Below are positions 9,938-19,658 of a DNA stretch of 64,000 nucleotides, in pieces. Both the position numbers and the translations under genes were made by a program. Origin of the DNA: CAVONV01 sp963697355 (lineage in GTDB: Bacteria; Acidobacteriota; Vicinamibacteria; Marinacidobacterales; DATDRI01); contig CAVONV010000005.1 of the NCBI GenBank assembly GCA_963697355.1, positions 1-64,000 of the forward strand. Direction: 5' to 3'. How positions within the stretch are numbered: position 1 is the stretch's first letter; the number at the start of each line of letters is the position of its first letter. The notes under the pieces were generated by a model. It saw only the letters and a program-made list of their open reading frames with translations. It ran no database searches and had not been told where the DNA came from.

Positions 9938-10188
9938 CGCGCCAAGTGCTGGTCGCCTTCTCGTGTCAGCATTTTTGTGGCCTCAGCTCGGTGTTCGACA
10001 TGAGCCTTGACGCTTTTATTTGCTTCAACCGGGCCAAGCCTGACTAGGGTCTCCAAAACGCCGTTCAGCAGGTGGCCCGTTAGCCGATGGATGTGAGGAG
10101 GTCACACTAGACGATGAGTCGATTGGGCTTTAATATAGAAGAGAGGGTGTTTTCTGAAACGCTTTTGCGGTTGTGAACGAGGTGCGCG

Positions 10189-10896
10189 ATGTTGCCAGGC
10201 CGAACGGCTCGTTGTTGTCTGTGGCTGCTGTTTATAGCAAGTGTAGTTTCCTGTGCGGTCGTCAAGAAACCTACAAAAGTCAGCGAGCTACCCCCTCCTC
10301 CGGCACTCGAGGAACGTGAAGAATACACGATCCGGGCCGGCGATGAACTGGATATCAAGTTCTTCTACAACCCGGAGTTGAATGAACATATTGAAGTCCG
10401 ACCCGACGGGCGGATAAAGCTGGAACTGATTCCGGAGGTGATGGCAGAACGCCTTACCGTTCGAGAGCTCACAGATCGATTGAAAGAGTTGTACTCGGGA
10501 GAGCTCTCCGATCCCGAGATCACGGTCATTGTCCGTTCCTTTAGTACGCATCGGATTTTTGTTGACGGGGAAGTCGAAAAACCCGGGGAACAGACTCTTC
10601 ATGGACAGCTTCGAGCCATGCAGGCCATCTCGATGGCCGGGGGTTTCAGGCCCACTGCCAGGCTCGGCGAAGTGATCGTCATCCGCAGGAATGTGGATCG
10701 CACACCCATGATGATTCCCTTGAGAATCAAGGATGTCATCAGTGGGGAGGATCCGACCCAGGACATCTTACTGATGCCTTACGATGTGGTTTACGTTCCT
10801 CGTTCGATCATTGCCAACGTGAACAAGTGGATCGACCAGTACATCAGGCAGAACATTCCCTTGTACTTCGGCTTCCGAATAGACATTCTGCCCTGA
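10189..10896 (+). CDS. Polysaccharide export lipoprotein (Wza/Poly_export family)
   Basis: Outer-membrane export channel component for exopolysaccharide. The N-terminus is a lipoprotein signal with lipobox VVSC and cysteine at residue 22. Residues about 45-130 form the Poly_export domain (YTIRAGDELDIKFFYNPEL, VRPDGRIKLELI), and residues about 135-220 an SLBB-type domain (FVDGEVEKPGEQTL). Length of 235 is shorter than Escherichia coli Wza (about 380) but usual for the single-SLBB branch. AGGTG 6 bases before ATG supports the start. It lies at the far end of the polysaccharide locus and converges on it: all other locus genes are on the minus strand, so it needs its own promoter; only an AT-rich taatat near 10131 hints at one. 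Confidence 0.87.
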   Translation: MLPGRTARCCLWLLFIASVVSCAVVKKPTKVSELPPPPALEEREEYTIRAGDELDIKFFYNPELNEHIEVRPDGRIKLELIPEVMAERLTVRELTDRLKELYSGELSDPEITVIVRSFSTHRIFVDGEVEKPGEQTLHGQLRAMQAISMAGGFRPTARLGEVIVIRRNVDRTPMMIPLRIKDVISGEDPTQDILLMPYDVVYVPRSIIANVNKWIDQYIRQNIPLYFGFRIDILP

Positions 10897-11084
10897 GATT
10901 GACCTCCTCGCTCAAAGAGGGTTTCGTGAGGCCTCGACGCTCCCGGAATCGATGGGCAGCGTAGGCCTGGTCCATTCTTAGCAGGAGCGGTAGTGGGGGG
11001 GGCAGCGAGCCGTGTTACTCATGTCCTGGAATCCGTTCTATCAGCACGTGGAATAGCGTTTCGTGCAAAACCCGACCTCCGGCG

Positions 11085-12080
11085 TCACGATGACGCCGTT
11101 GAAGGGATCGCGAACAGATAGGGCCAGCCCCGCTTGTCTGTCCATCGATAGAGCAACACCGGCAATACCAGCCCGGCGGTGAGGCCGGCGAGAAGCAGTG
11201 GCGCGTATTGATCCACACCTAAAATCTTGTGCAGAATGATCCTGGTTCCACTACTGAACAAGATGTGGGCCAGATAGATCTGTAGGGAGTAATTGCCGGC
11301 ACCCTCCAAGAAGCGAAAAAGGTGCCGGTGGGCAAGGAATGTGGACAGTGAAACAAGGGCGACAATTCCAACCACGCTCAACGGAAGCATGATGGCGGGG
11401 GAGGGGGAATCGGTTTGCCGAAATACACTGATTCCACCTCCGATGAACAAAGCCCAAATGAGCGCGACAAATCCCGGCGACGCCAAACTCTCTTGCCATC
11501 TGCTCAAACCGAGTCGGTAATAGAGAAGTCCACCGACGAAGAATATTAGGTTTTCGGAGACCCTGCTCACTTCTCCCAGAGGTAGACCGAGCGGAACGAA
11601 GTAGAGGATCAGCGAGAGAGGAGCAAGAAGCCAGAGCTCGTTCTCTATCAGGTAGGTCACCAGTGTGTAAATGGCGAAGATCAGGAAGAGACTGTACAGA
11701 AACCAGAGATACCCAAGTGGATGATAGACAATGGCGAGCAGGTCGGTGATGCTGCTCGTTCTGTTAGTGAGACCGAACGCCAGGAGTCGGCTGCTTACAA
11801 TGATGACGGACCAAATCACATAGGGATAAATAATGGCTCTGGCTTTCCCGGTTATGAAGCCGCGCGGCCCGCGTTTGTCGAGGCTTTGTCGGGCATGGAG
11901 TCCCGCGAGGAAGAAGAAAATCTGCATGGCAGCCGTGCTCGAAAACTCCTTCCAGTAGTACCAGGTCGTATCAGGAAAGTCGATTCCGGCATCCACAATC
12001 CCTGAGGCCACGTGTCTGAATACTACTAAGACAATGCCGATCCCTTTTGCGTAGTCGACCCATGAGGCTCTTTCATTCAT
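11085..12080 (-). CDS. Membrane acyltransferase (acyltransferase 3 family)
   Basis: A 331-residue integral membrane protein with about 10 hydrophobic segments. The start MNERASWVDYAKGIGIVLVV followed by FRHV is the family signature: the histidine near residue 22 is the conserved active-site residue of OafA/WecH-type enzymes, which acetylate or succinylate sugars of surface polysaccharides. Its place at the downstream end of the polysaccharide operon suggests that it modifies the exported polymer. A gap of 142 bases separates it from the amidohydrolase gene, so it may be transcribed separately. Confidence 0.8.
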   Translation of the reverse strand: MNERASWVDYAKGIGIVLVVFRHVASGIVDAGIDFPDTTWYYWKEFSSTAAMQIFFFLAGLHARQSLDKRGPRGFITGKARAIIYPYVIWSVIIVSSRLLAFGLTNRTSSITDLLAIVYHPLGYLWFLYSLFLIFAIYTLVTYLIENELWLLAPLSLILYFVPLGLPLGEVSRVSENLIFFVGGLLYYRLGLSRWQESLASPGFVALIWALFIGGGISVFRQTDSPSPAIMLPLSVVGIVALVSLSTFLAHRHLFRFLEGAGNYSLQIYLAHILFSSGTRIILHKILGVDQYAPLLLAGLTAGLVLPVLLYRWTDKRGWPYLFAIPSTASS

Positions 12081-12222
12081 GACGGTTGGTTCGAGATCGT
12101 AGCGCCGTTGACAGGCCGCCTGAGCCGTTCATCGCGATAGAGAAACCGAGTGATCATCTTGCCGGTCAACTCATCGTAAACAGAGCTCTTTCCTCACTAT
12201 CGGCAAGGTGGGCGATCTCCCT

Positions 12223-13338
12223 CTAGAATGCCAGCTCCGGAATCAGACGCTGAGCATTCCCGTGGAAGAACTTTGTCAGAATAGAACGGGGAAGCGCCAG
12301 ACATTCTACCTTCCGGCCGTCAATCCTCACCGTGCCCGATCCGGCGTAGTACTGGTAGTCCTCGCGGTACTGCTTTTCCATGTTCCTGATGAATTTGAAT
12401 CGTTGCCATCCGGACAGGGTACCGTCCAAGGCAGGGATACGGTACACATCGGCTCCGTACAGAATGCGATCCTCGTAGCGCATGAAGAAATCCCTGACTT
12501 TTTCGGCCGAGTGCCGCGACAGGTCCCGCTTTCGTGCCGCTGTGTCCAGGTAAAGGTTGGGATAGCGATCCAATCTATCGGCCACCTGGTCCAAATCGTG
12601 GGACATACTGCCAACATGTGCCCCGATGACCCTCAGGCCGGGATGTTTCTCGAGAACGTGATCGCGGGCGGCGATGATCTCATCATAGCTGGGAAAGTCT
12701 TTTCGTCCATGGGCATACCACTCCGGGTCTCGCGAGTAGTATCCGTAATGGGGACTGTCCGAATCGAGGGGAAGCCAGGCTGCTACCGGATCAGCAAGGT
12801 GCGTCAGCAAGGGTTTCCCACGGTTGGTGAGATGTTCATAGAGTGGATCGAGAATCGGGTCATCGGGCATCAGGTATTGCCCTTCCTCCGTTTTCATCTC
12901 CATTCCGACTTCTTTCCATACCTTGACCATGACCGCACCGGCTTGGAACGTTTCGTCCACCCACTCCCGTACGCGCCGCGGGTACTCGGATTCATATCGC
13001 TCCGTCAGATCAAATGTCGATGCGAACAGGAGGTGCCGGGGATACTTCCGGTAGAGAAGCTCTGCTTGTTTCTCCATCTGCTGCATGTATTCCAGGTCAT
13101 TGCCGCGAAAACAAATGTTGACGATGCGCAGGTTGTTGCGGCGCATCATGTCGACAAACCCTGGAATGTCCTCGAAAACATGCGAATGGACATCTATTTT
13201 TAGAACATCTTCGAATGCCGGCGCCGCTTCGGGATCAACCGGCTTCGTCCGGCAGACCACTGTGAGCTCCAATATCAACAACGCACACAGCAGCAACACG
13301 TAGTTTCTCTGCTCACTGATCTGTCGAAGATAGAACAT
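12223..13338 (-). CDS. Amidohydrolase (amidohydrolase_2/TIM-barrel), membrane-anchored or exported
   Basis: A metal-dependent hydrolase or decarboxylase of the amidohydrolase superfamily. Seen residues: DVHSH (HxH metal ligands) near residue 47, a lysine in VMVKVWKEV, histidines in LLTHLADP and VIGAHVG, and the aspartate in ILYGADVY. Residues 12-30 are hydrophobic with a cysteine at the end, so the enzyme is probably anchored or secreted. The start ATG at 13338 has AGGAGG upstream and lies 13 bases after the preceding glycosyltransferase; a longer frame would run into that gene. Sitting in an exopolysaccharide operon it might deacetylate or trim a sugar, but nothing in the sequence shows the substrate. 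Confidence 0.78.
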   Translation of the reverse strand: MFYLRQISEQRNYVLLLCALLILELTVVCRTKPVDPEAAPAFEDVLKIDVHSHVFEDIPGFVDMMRRNNLRIVNICFRGNDLEYMQQMEKQAELLYRKYPRHLLFASTFDLTERYESEYPRRVREWVDETFQAGAVMVKVWKEVGMEMKTEEGQYLMPDDPILDPLYEHLTNRGKPLLTHLADPVAAWLPLDSDSPHYGYYSRDPEWYAHGRKDFPSYDEIIAARDHVLEKHPGLRVIGAHVGSMSHDLDQVADRLDRYPNLYLDTAARKRDLSRHSAEKVRDFFMRYEDRILYGADVYRIPALDGTLSGWQRFKFIRNMEKQYREDYQYYAGSGTVRIDGRKVECLALPRSILTKFFHGNAQRLIPELAF

Positions 13339-13351
13339 CACTGCCAGCCTC

Positions 13352-14506
13352 CTAGTCGTGGGGACCTGTAGTGGCCGCCGCTTCGATGATCGGCGCCATC
13401 CGCTCGACGACCCCATCCCACGTGTACTTTTCTCGTACTTGACTACGGCCGCGATCCCCGAGCTTTTTGCGAAGTCCACTGTCCTCTATGAGCCGCTTCA
13501 AAGCTGAAGTCATCGCCGGCACATTGCCCGGCGGGACGAGGATTCCACTGTTGTCATGGTCAATGATCTCGGCCATGGCATCAGAGTTCGCGCCAATGCA
13601 AGGCAGTCCAAAAGCCATTGCTTCCAAAAGGACATCGCCCCAAGTCTCGAGTCGCGAAGGCAAAACGAAGATATCGGCGCTACGATAGAGGCGCACAATG
13701 TCCTCACGAACCCACGTGGGCTGGACGAACTCGACCCCCTCCATGCTCTTCTCGCGAGGGACAGTTTCTCCGGTCACCATGATGAGTCGTGCTTGTGGCA
13801 TTTCCGCATGGGCGGCGCGGAATGCTTCCAGAAGGAGGTCCCCGCCTTTGCGGTAAAACTCCTTTCCAATGAACAAGACAGTCGGAGATGCTTCAGCACT
13901 TCTGTTCTGAGGATGGTCGGGGAACCGGTGAAAATTGACTCCACCGCCGACGACGTGAACGCGTTCCGGTGCTATTCGGTAGTCCTCCACAATAGAGCGC
14001 TTCGTTTGGAGACTTCTCGTGCAGATGGAGGCGCTGTTCTGGAACACACGCTGCTCCATTGCCATCAGTTGGCGTCGCACACGGGCATTGAACGGAGAGC
14101 GGCCGGCCTCCGGCTTCTTCGCGGAAAGCTGGGTCGTGTAATCTGTGTACAAGACTGTGGGTAGAGATGATTGATAGCTGGCGTCAAAAAGAGCACCTAC
14201 TTGTAGGACGACATCCGCAGCTACTTGAAGCGATTGGAGTTTACGCGCCGTTCGTCGAGAACGGGAGGCAAATGCGCCTGGGCTCTGATAGTAGCGTTGC
14301 CTCCACAACTGGAGGTCGGGATGGAAGGCCCGCAGGATGTGCAGCCATCGACCGGGCCCCTGTAGTTCGGAGTCAACGACCGGAAGGAGAGAAAATCGAC
14401 GCCCGAGAGCCTCGAAGAAGAAACCGTATTTCGTGCGCGCACCGGGATCCCTTTCGATGTCGCCGATCACGGCGCCCGCGACTCTTGGCACACGGGTGTT
14501 CTTCAT
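13352..14506 (-). CDS. Glycosyltransferase, GT4 family
   Basis: Retaining sugar transferase that should add one residue to the growing exopolysaccharide unit on the cytoplasmic face. The C-terminal Rossmann half shows the GT4 signature: TVLFIGKEFYRKGGDLLLEAF near the middle and ETWGDVLLEAMAFGLPCIG (E-x7-E type motif), followed by SGILVPPGN. ATG at 14506 is preceded by AAGGAAGGG and lies 25 bases behind the stop of the GT2 gene; the longer open frame overlaps that gene and is not needed. About 384 residues, normal for GT4. Confidence 0.85.
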   Translation of the reverse strand: MKNTRVPRVAGAVIGDIERDPGARTKYGFFFEALGRRFSLLPVVDSELQGPGRWLHILRAFHPDLQLWRQRYYQSPGAFASRSRRTARKLQSLQVAADVVLQVGALFDASYQSSLPTVLYTDYTTQLSAKKPEAGRSPFNARVRRQLMAMEQRVFQNSASICTRSLQTKRSIVEDYRIAPERVHVVGGGVNFHRFPDHPQNRSAEASPTVLFIGKEFYRKGGDLLLEAFRAAHAEMPQARLIMVTGETVPREKSMEGVEFVQPTWVREDIVRLYRSADIFVLPSRLETWGDVLLEAMAFGLPCIGANSDAMAEIIDHDNSGILVPPGNVPAMTSALKRLIEDSGLRKKLGDRGRSQVREKYTWDGVVERMAPIIEAAATTGPHD

Positions 14507-14531
14507 CGGGACCCTTCCTTCGATGGTATCT

Positions 14532-15764
14532 TCACTGAGAGTAACGCCTGGTGCTTTCCCGTCGGGGCACGCGTTGCCAGAGGACCGTCGGCCGCCCGCG
14601 AATGAAACGAGCAAATCCCTGAAGAGCGGCGATGTTGCTGCTCAACAAGAACGTCGGCAGGTAGAGCCATTTCGGCACGTTCTCACCACGCCGATCGAGG
14701 CCACGTCCCCACAAGGCCAAGCCATAAAAAGCCGCCTGCATAAGGAGCAAGATCGCCCAGAAGGTCAGATGCGATCGTGAAGAAGAAACCGTAGGCCTGG
14801 AAAGCGACATCCCAACGGCCGCCAGGTTGGTCGAGAAGGCGACAATCATTGCCCAGGGTACAAGGGGACGCAAGAACTTATGGGAAACGACCTGCCAGAG
14901 AACCAGTGGTTTTCTGAGCGTCAGCAAGTGATTGGCCAGGAGCATGGCTTGAAAGCGTCCGGCCACGATGCGACTCCGGCGAGCCATTTCGTCTCCCGCG
15001 GTAGGTGAGACTCGTTCGAACGAGCGCGCGTCTTGGACGTAGACGGTGCGAAATCCACGCTTCACTATCCGCATAGCCAGGAAGAAATCATCGTTGATGA
15101 CGTATTCCGGCAACGGTTCCAGGAGCGAACGCCGCACGGCCAGAATCTCACCGGCCACGCCTGTGCAGCAACCTAGACGTGTCTCCCACTGCTTGATTTT
15201 GGATTCATAGCGCCAGTACAGACCTTCGGAGTCACCGAGTGCACCATCTCCCCTCAGGATCGTCTTGGCTCCGGTCACGACACCAACACTGGGATCGGAA
15301 AAAGGGACAACAAGTCTTTTCAGTGCCTCCTTGTGGTACATGTTGTTGGCGTCAGAAAACACGACAATTTCTCCTTCGGCCAAACCCAGTGCTCGGTTGA
15401 TAGCCGCCGTTTTTCCTTCACGACGAGGATGGTAACTGAGGTCGATTCCCTTGTCGGCGAAAGAAGTTACGATGGCGCAGGTTTGATCATCTGATCCATC
15501 CGCCGCCACTAGGATCTGCAGTTTGTCGGCCGGATAGTCCAGGGACAGAGTATTGGAGAGCTTCTCGGCGACTATCAGTTCTTCGTTGTGAGCAGCAATC
15601 AGGAAACTCAAAGAAGGCTGCTCACTGGTGGAACTGAGTTCGCCGGGATAGGCCTTTTTCGGGCGCAATCGGCCTAGGATGAACAGCAGAAGAGGGTAGC
15701 CCAAATAGGTGTAAACGACCAGACCCAGCGAGAGCGAGAACCCGACCCAGAGCAGAATACTCAT
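14532..15764 (-). CDS. Glycosyltransferase, GT2 family, membrane-bound
   Basis: Inverting transferase with a GT-A fold between hydrophobic segments: one N-terminal helix (residues about 1-25), a catalytic domain (FLIAAHNEEL, VAADGSDDQT, the metal-binding type motif FSDANN, INDDFFLAMRIVKRG), and two to four C-terminal membrane segments. This layout is that of processive or flippase-associated GT2 enzymes of exopolysaccharide loci. The ATG at 15764 overlaps the upstream stop by 4 bases (ATGA); an alternative ATG at 15788 would overlap by 28 bases. Confidence 0.85.
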   Translation of the reverse strand: MSILLWVGFSLSLGLVVYTYLGYPLLLFILGRLRPKKAYPGELSSTSEQPSLSFLIAAHNEELIVAEKLSNTLSLDYPADKLQILVAADGSDDQTCAIVTSFADKGIDLSYHPRREGKTAAINRALGLAEGEIVVFSDANNMYHKEALKRLVVPFSDPSVGVVTGAKTILRGDGALGDSEGLYWRYESKIKQWETRLGCCTGVAGEILAVRRSLLEPLPEYVINDDFFLAMRIVKRGFRTVYVQDARSFERVSPTAGDEMARRSRIVAGRFQAMLLANHLLTLRKPLVLWQVVSHKFLRPLVPWAMIVAFSTNLAAVGMSLSRPTVSSSRSHLTFWAILLLMQAAFYGLALWGRGLDRRGENVPKWLYLPTFLLSSNIAALQGFARFIRGRPTVLWQRVPRRESTRRYSQ

Positions 15765-16921
15765 AGCGACGACTGCCGTGAAGAACATCTCTTTCGCACC
15801 AGCTTCAGGTACAAGTGATGGAGATGCTCGGAGATCGTTACCAATCCGAACCCGGATAGGACGTGCTCGCGGCCTCGCTGTCCCAGTTCTGCTCGCAGAT
15901 GCTCATCACCGAAAAGCTGGAGAAGACCGTTCCGGAGTGCGTCCGGTTCGGCGGGCGGGACAAGCCATCCCGTCTGCCCATGGATGACGATATCCGAGGC
16001 TCCACCGACATCGGTCACTACTGCGGCGAGGCCTACGGCCAGTGCTTCAAGGGTAGCCACGGACAGACCCTCCGCAACAGATGGAAGGACGAATACGTCG
16101 GCCGCACGCAGAAAGGGAACAACCTCCTCTACGCCGCCCAGGAAACGCACACCCTCTCCCGCCGCCCGTCGGAGCGAATGTTCTTCGCTTCCCGCACCGA
16201 GTAGGAGGAGTGTCGCTCGTGAGTGGACTGCGCGCACCTGCGGCCAGATCTTCAAGAGATCGGCAATACCTTTTTCGGGCACCAGCCGTCCGGAGAATAG
16301 CGCCACAGGGGCGGCGGGCAAGTCGAGCTTTTGTCTCAGGCTCCTTTTCTCTTCGGGTGAGGCAGGGGAAAAATGATCGGTGTCGACTCCGTTGGGAATG
16401 CAACTCAATCGTTGGGGTTCGATATCGACGTCCAGCAGCTCTTTTTCGATATCCTTACTGATGACTACGAATGCATCGACATGGCGCCGAAACCAATCGA
16501 GGCGGCGTGTGCCCAGTAGCTTGCGCTTGAGCCTTTTCACATCACCAATGGCACCGCTGCGATGAGCGGTGACGACGATCGGCATGCCCAACAGAGTTTT
16601 GGCGAACAAAGCTGTCGTACCGGGGGAGAAGAGCTCGTGGGCATGTACGATATCAGGACGCAGGCGTCGCAGCTCAGCCAGCGCACCGAGAGTGAAAACA
16701 AGCGAAGCCAACGGCTTCGGGCCGGGGACCGGCAATCGTCTGACCGGAACACCCCGAATCTTCTCACGGGACGGTAAGCCCGGATCTCGTCGGGTGAAGA
16801 CACGTACGTCGACACCTCTTGCCATGAGCGTAGGGGTCAAAGCCGCTAGTTGACGTTCGGCGCCCCCGATGCGGGGATAGTAGCCGTGGGAGAGCATTGC
16901 CACGGTCAGGTCCTTTTTCAT
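15761..16921 (-). CDS. Glycosyltransferase, GT4 family
   Basis: A 386-residue GT-B enzyme. The N-terminal domain begins MLSHGYYPRIGGAERQLAAL, typical of glycan-building GT4 proteins; the C-terminal domain has ALFSGRLVPEKGIADLLKIW and EGLSVATLEALAVGLAAVV with the two conserved glutamates, then GWLVPPAEPDAL. It overlaps both neighbours by 4 bases (start ATGA with the upstream gene, stop with the GT2 gene), showing tight translational coupling inside the operon. Donor and acceptor sugars are unknown. Confidence 0.87.
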   Translation of the reverse strand: MKKDLTVAMLSHGYYPRIGGAERQLAALTPTLMARGVDVRVFTRRDPGLPSREKIRGVPVRRLPVPGPKPLASLVFTLGALAELRRLRPDIVHAHELFSPGTTALFAKTLLGMPIVVTAHRSGAIGDVKRLKRKLLGTRRLDWFRRHVDAFVVISKDIEKELLDVDIEPQRLSCIPNGVDTDHFSPASPEEKRSLRQKLDLPAAPVALFSGRLVPEKGIADLLKIWPQVRAVHSRATLLLLGAGSEEHSLRRAAGEGVRFLGGVEEVVPFLRAADVFVLPSVAEGLSVATLEALAVGLAAVVTDVGGASDIVIHGQTGWLVPPAEPDALRNGLLQLFGDEHLRAELGQRGREHVLSGFGLVTISEHLHHLYLKLVRKRCSSRQSSL

Positions 16922-18126
16922 TGCCCCTCCAGCTTGGGAGGAGCAGTGTCAGCCTTGGCTTGCAGTAACTCGGAATAAAGCGAGAGAAGCTTCCTCACCC
17001 AAGTATCGACGCTGTATTCAACAGATACGTGCTCTCGACCGGCCTCACCCAATCTCTTTGCCCGATGAGGATCACGGATCAAGGTGTCGAGAGATTCCTG
17101 CAACAAAGAAGGCTGCCCCGGAGGTACGAGGATACCGGTGTGGCTTGAAACCAGGTTCGGGATATCTCCCACTTCGGTTGCCACCACAGGAAGCCCGGCG
17201 GCCATCGCCTCGAGAACGGCCAGCGGCAAACCCTCGATTTGTGACGCAGTTACGAAAATGTCACTTGCGGCGAGTAAACGGGGAACGCCCTCCTGGGCAC
17301 CGAGGAGCCGGGCGTTTTTTTCGAGGCCGAGTCGTCGGATCTCCTGTTCCAGTTCGCCTCGCATTTTGCCCTCTCCCGCGATAGCCAAGGCCGCTGAAGG
17401 ATGGGCCGCGACGAGATCGGCAAAGGCGGTAAGAAGATCCCGGTGTCCTTTCTGTGCTGTCAGTCTACCGACACAGATAATCAAAGGCCCAGAGGAAGTT
17501 GCTCCCATCGCCGAGCGGAGTTTCGTCCTTTCACCCGGCGAGAGTGAAGGGGCCCGTTCGACGGGATTAGGGATGATATCCAGACGGTGGCCGCGTAGCC
17601 GGTGGCTATTCGCCTCCGCTACGACGCGGCCCACACCAATCACTCTCCTGGCTCCAAATCGTAGAGCCCATGTCTCCAAGGAGCTTCTCAGTCGATCGGG
17701 ATCTTCGCCCTCACTATGGAGCGAGGCAACTACCGGTATTCCCGTGATGCGTCCGCAAAATGAGCCGAGGCTGTTGGCAAAAGTCAAGTGTGTGTGGAGG
17801 AGATCAAATTTCTCGCTCTTCAGGAATCGATAGAGTCGGACGATGCGACGCGGTTCAACTAGCTTCGCCCCCGGATATGTTTCCACTCTGGTTCCCTGAG
17901 CATCCAGCTCCCGGGCGATAGACGGGCTGCCATTATGCCGCAGGCTGATGATGGTGAGATCCAGACTCTCACGAGGCACGGCCCGTGCCAATATCGTCAA
18001 TAGCTTTTGGGCACCTCCTATGTTCAAGGAATCGATCATATGGGCGACGCGCAGAGGGGTGCTCGTAGGTTGTGCCGACGAAGTTCGGCCCTTCCCAGAG
18101 TCGACTGAATGGTGTTTGGTCTTCAC
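16918..18126 (-). CDS. Glycosyltransferase, GT4 family
   Basis: GT-B type transferase with HMIDSLNIGGAQKLL at the N-terminus and ICVGRLTAQKGHRDLLTAF plus EGLPLAVLEAMAAGLPVVA in the C-terminal half. The open frame reaches back to 18300, but that part overlaps the flippase gene and has no family similarity; GTG at 18126 in the 33-base gap is the most likely start, giving about 401 residues. No strong ribosome binding site precedes it. The stop overlaps the next GT4 start by 4 bases. Confidence 0.82.
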   Translation of the reverse strand: MKTKHHSVDSGKGRTSSAQPTSTPLRVAHMIDSLNIGGAQKLLTILARAVPRESLDLTIISLRHNGSPSIARELDAQGTRVETYPGAKLVEPRRIVRLYRFLKSEKFDLLHTHLTFANSLGSFCGRITGIPVVASLHSEGEDPDRLRSSLETWALRFGARRVIGVGRVVAEANSHRLRGHRLDIIPNPVERAPSLSPGERTKLRSAMGATSSGPLIICVGRLTAQKGHRDLLTAFADLVAAHPSAALAIAGEGKMRGELEQEIRRLGLEKNARLLGAQEGVPRLLAASDIFVTASQIEGLPLAVLEAMAAGLPVVATEVGDIPNLVSSHTGILVPPGQPSLLQESLDTLIRDPHRAKRLGEAGREHVSVEYSVDTWVRKLLSLYSELLQAKADTAPPKLEGQ

Positions 18127-18158
18127 CGCAATTTCATGATCTGGACGATGCCAGGGTT

Positions 18159-19658
18159 CTATTTGACCGGTGTTTCTTCTCCCGGAGAATAGGACGTGCC
18201 TATCGGGTTCTTTGGTTGTGGAATGACGAAACGAATGGCTTGCGCTATGAGTTTCCTGTCCGTCACCCAGATGGTCACGCCGTAGAACAACGCTCCACAA
18301 GCAACCGAGGTAGCGAGTCGTCCGACAGAGTCCATATCGGACAATGGTCTCGCTATGGCGAGAAGAGCGATGGCCATGACCAGCGCCGCACCTCCCGCCG
18401 GCCGGAGCGTGTCGAGGACCTCAACCGGCCGCAAGGCGAGGATCCTGCTCACGATTCCGAGCTCCACGATGGTCATCACCGAAGCAATGATTAGAAGACC
18501 AAGTGCCACGTGGACAATGCCATACCCCGCGGCGTACCAGAGTACGGGGAGGGTGATTGACAATCTCAACAAACCAAGCCGAGTCAAGATGCTCGGACGT
18601 CCGGTAGCTTTGTAGAGGTCACCGGCGTTGAAGCTCAGGGAATATACCATTGAGGAAAGAGCGAGTACCTGCATAGCTGGTGCGGCCGGAGCCCAACGGT
18701 CTGAAAAAAAAACACTCACAAAATCAGGTGCGATCAGGGCCATCCCGAAGCCCGCCGGAACCGTGAACAAAGAGACGAAACGCAAGGTCGTGATCCAGGC
18801 CGAACGCAGGGCCCCCAAGTCGTCCTGTAGTTTGGCGTAGGTAGGGAAGACCACCTGCGCAGTGAGGTAGCAGATATTGATGATCGCGAGCTCGGGTAGC
18901 CGGAAAGCCATTGTGTAGAAACCCAAGGCGGTGGCATCGAGCCGGTGGCCGATGATCAGATAATCTGCGTTCATCAGAATCGTGCCCAGAATATTGACGC
19001 TTACGATTTGGAGGCCGTATCTCAGAAGGGTACCCGCTATCTCACGATCGAAATCGAGTTTGAGCGTCCTAGAGCTCATTCGCATGTAGAGTGCGGTGGC
19101 GCCGATGCGCCCCGCCATTTGTCCCCATACCAGACTCCATACGCCCCACCCTAGAAGAGCCAGAGTGATGGAGACGCCTCCTTTCAGCAGGGATTTGGTC
19201 AATTCGGGTACGATTCTTTTTCTGAAGTGGAGCTCTTTCTTCAACAGTGATTCCGGGATGCTGCTCACCCCGGAGATGATGAAGCTGGCCGCGAGTACGC
19301 GGATGATATCGACAAGCTGGGGCTCATCGAAGAACGCTGCGACATAGGGAGCCCCCACGAGGGCTAGAAAGGTCAGGGTGGCGCCGGTCAGGATACTCAG
19401 CAGGAGGCCGACGCGGAAGGCCTTGTCCGCGCCACTCTGCAAGTAAATATAGGCTGCACCGATGCCACCGTCACTCATTTTTTCGAATAGGTTGATCGCC
19501 AGTAAGCCCAAACTGAAGAGTCCAAAATCTTCGGGCATCAGGATCCGGGCCAACAAAACAACGCTCAAGAAGGTAACGCTCTTGCTCAAAGCGAACGTGG
19601 CGTAGTTCCAGAAGGTTCCGCGGACCGCCGCTTGATGTAAACGACTAGGACCACTCAT
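18159..19658 (-). CDS. Polysaccharide flippase (Wzx/MOP superfamily)
   Basis: About 499 residues with 12-14 hydrophobic helices and a short charged N-terminus (LHQAAVRGTFWNYATFALSK), typical of MOP-family lipid-linked oligosaccharide flippases related to Wzx and WzxC-type exporters. It should turn undecaprenyl-diphosphate-linked units across the inner membrane. The stretch LARILMPEDFGLFSLGLLAI is characteristic. Start overlaps the upstream ligase/polymerase gene stop by 4 bases (ATGA), and both are needed in a Wzx/Wzy pathway. Confidence 0.88.
   Translation of the reverse strand: MSGPSRLHQAAVRGTFWNYATFALSKSVTFLSVVLLARILMPEDFGLFSLGLLAINLFEKMSDGGIGAAYIYLQSGADKAFRVGLLLSILTGATLTFLALVGAPYVAAFFDEPQLVDIIRVLAASFIISGVSSIPESLLKKELHFRKRIVPELTKSLLKGGVSITLALLGWGVWSLVWGQMAGRIGATALYMRMSSRTLKLDFDREIAGTLLRYGLQIVSVNILGTILMNADYLIIGHRLDATALGFYTMAFRLPELAIINICYLTAQVVFPTYAKLQDDLGALRSAWITTLRFVSLFTVPAGFGMALIAPDFVSVFFSDRWAPAAPAMQVLALSSMVYSLSFNAGDLYKATGRPSILTRLGLLRLSITLPVLWYAAGYGIVHVALGLLIIASVMTIVELGIVSRILALRPVEVLDTLRPAGGAALVMAIALLAIARPLSDMDSVGRLATSVACGALFYGVTIWVTDRKLIAQAIRFVIPQPKNPIGTSYSPGEETPVK

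Noticed and set aside
12208..13203. Long plus-strand open frame of 331 codons
   Set aside because: It lies opposite the amidohydrolase gene, whose metal motifs are clear; the plus frame shows no family pattern.
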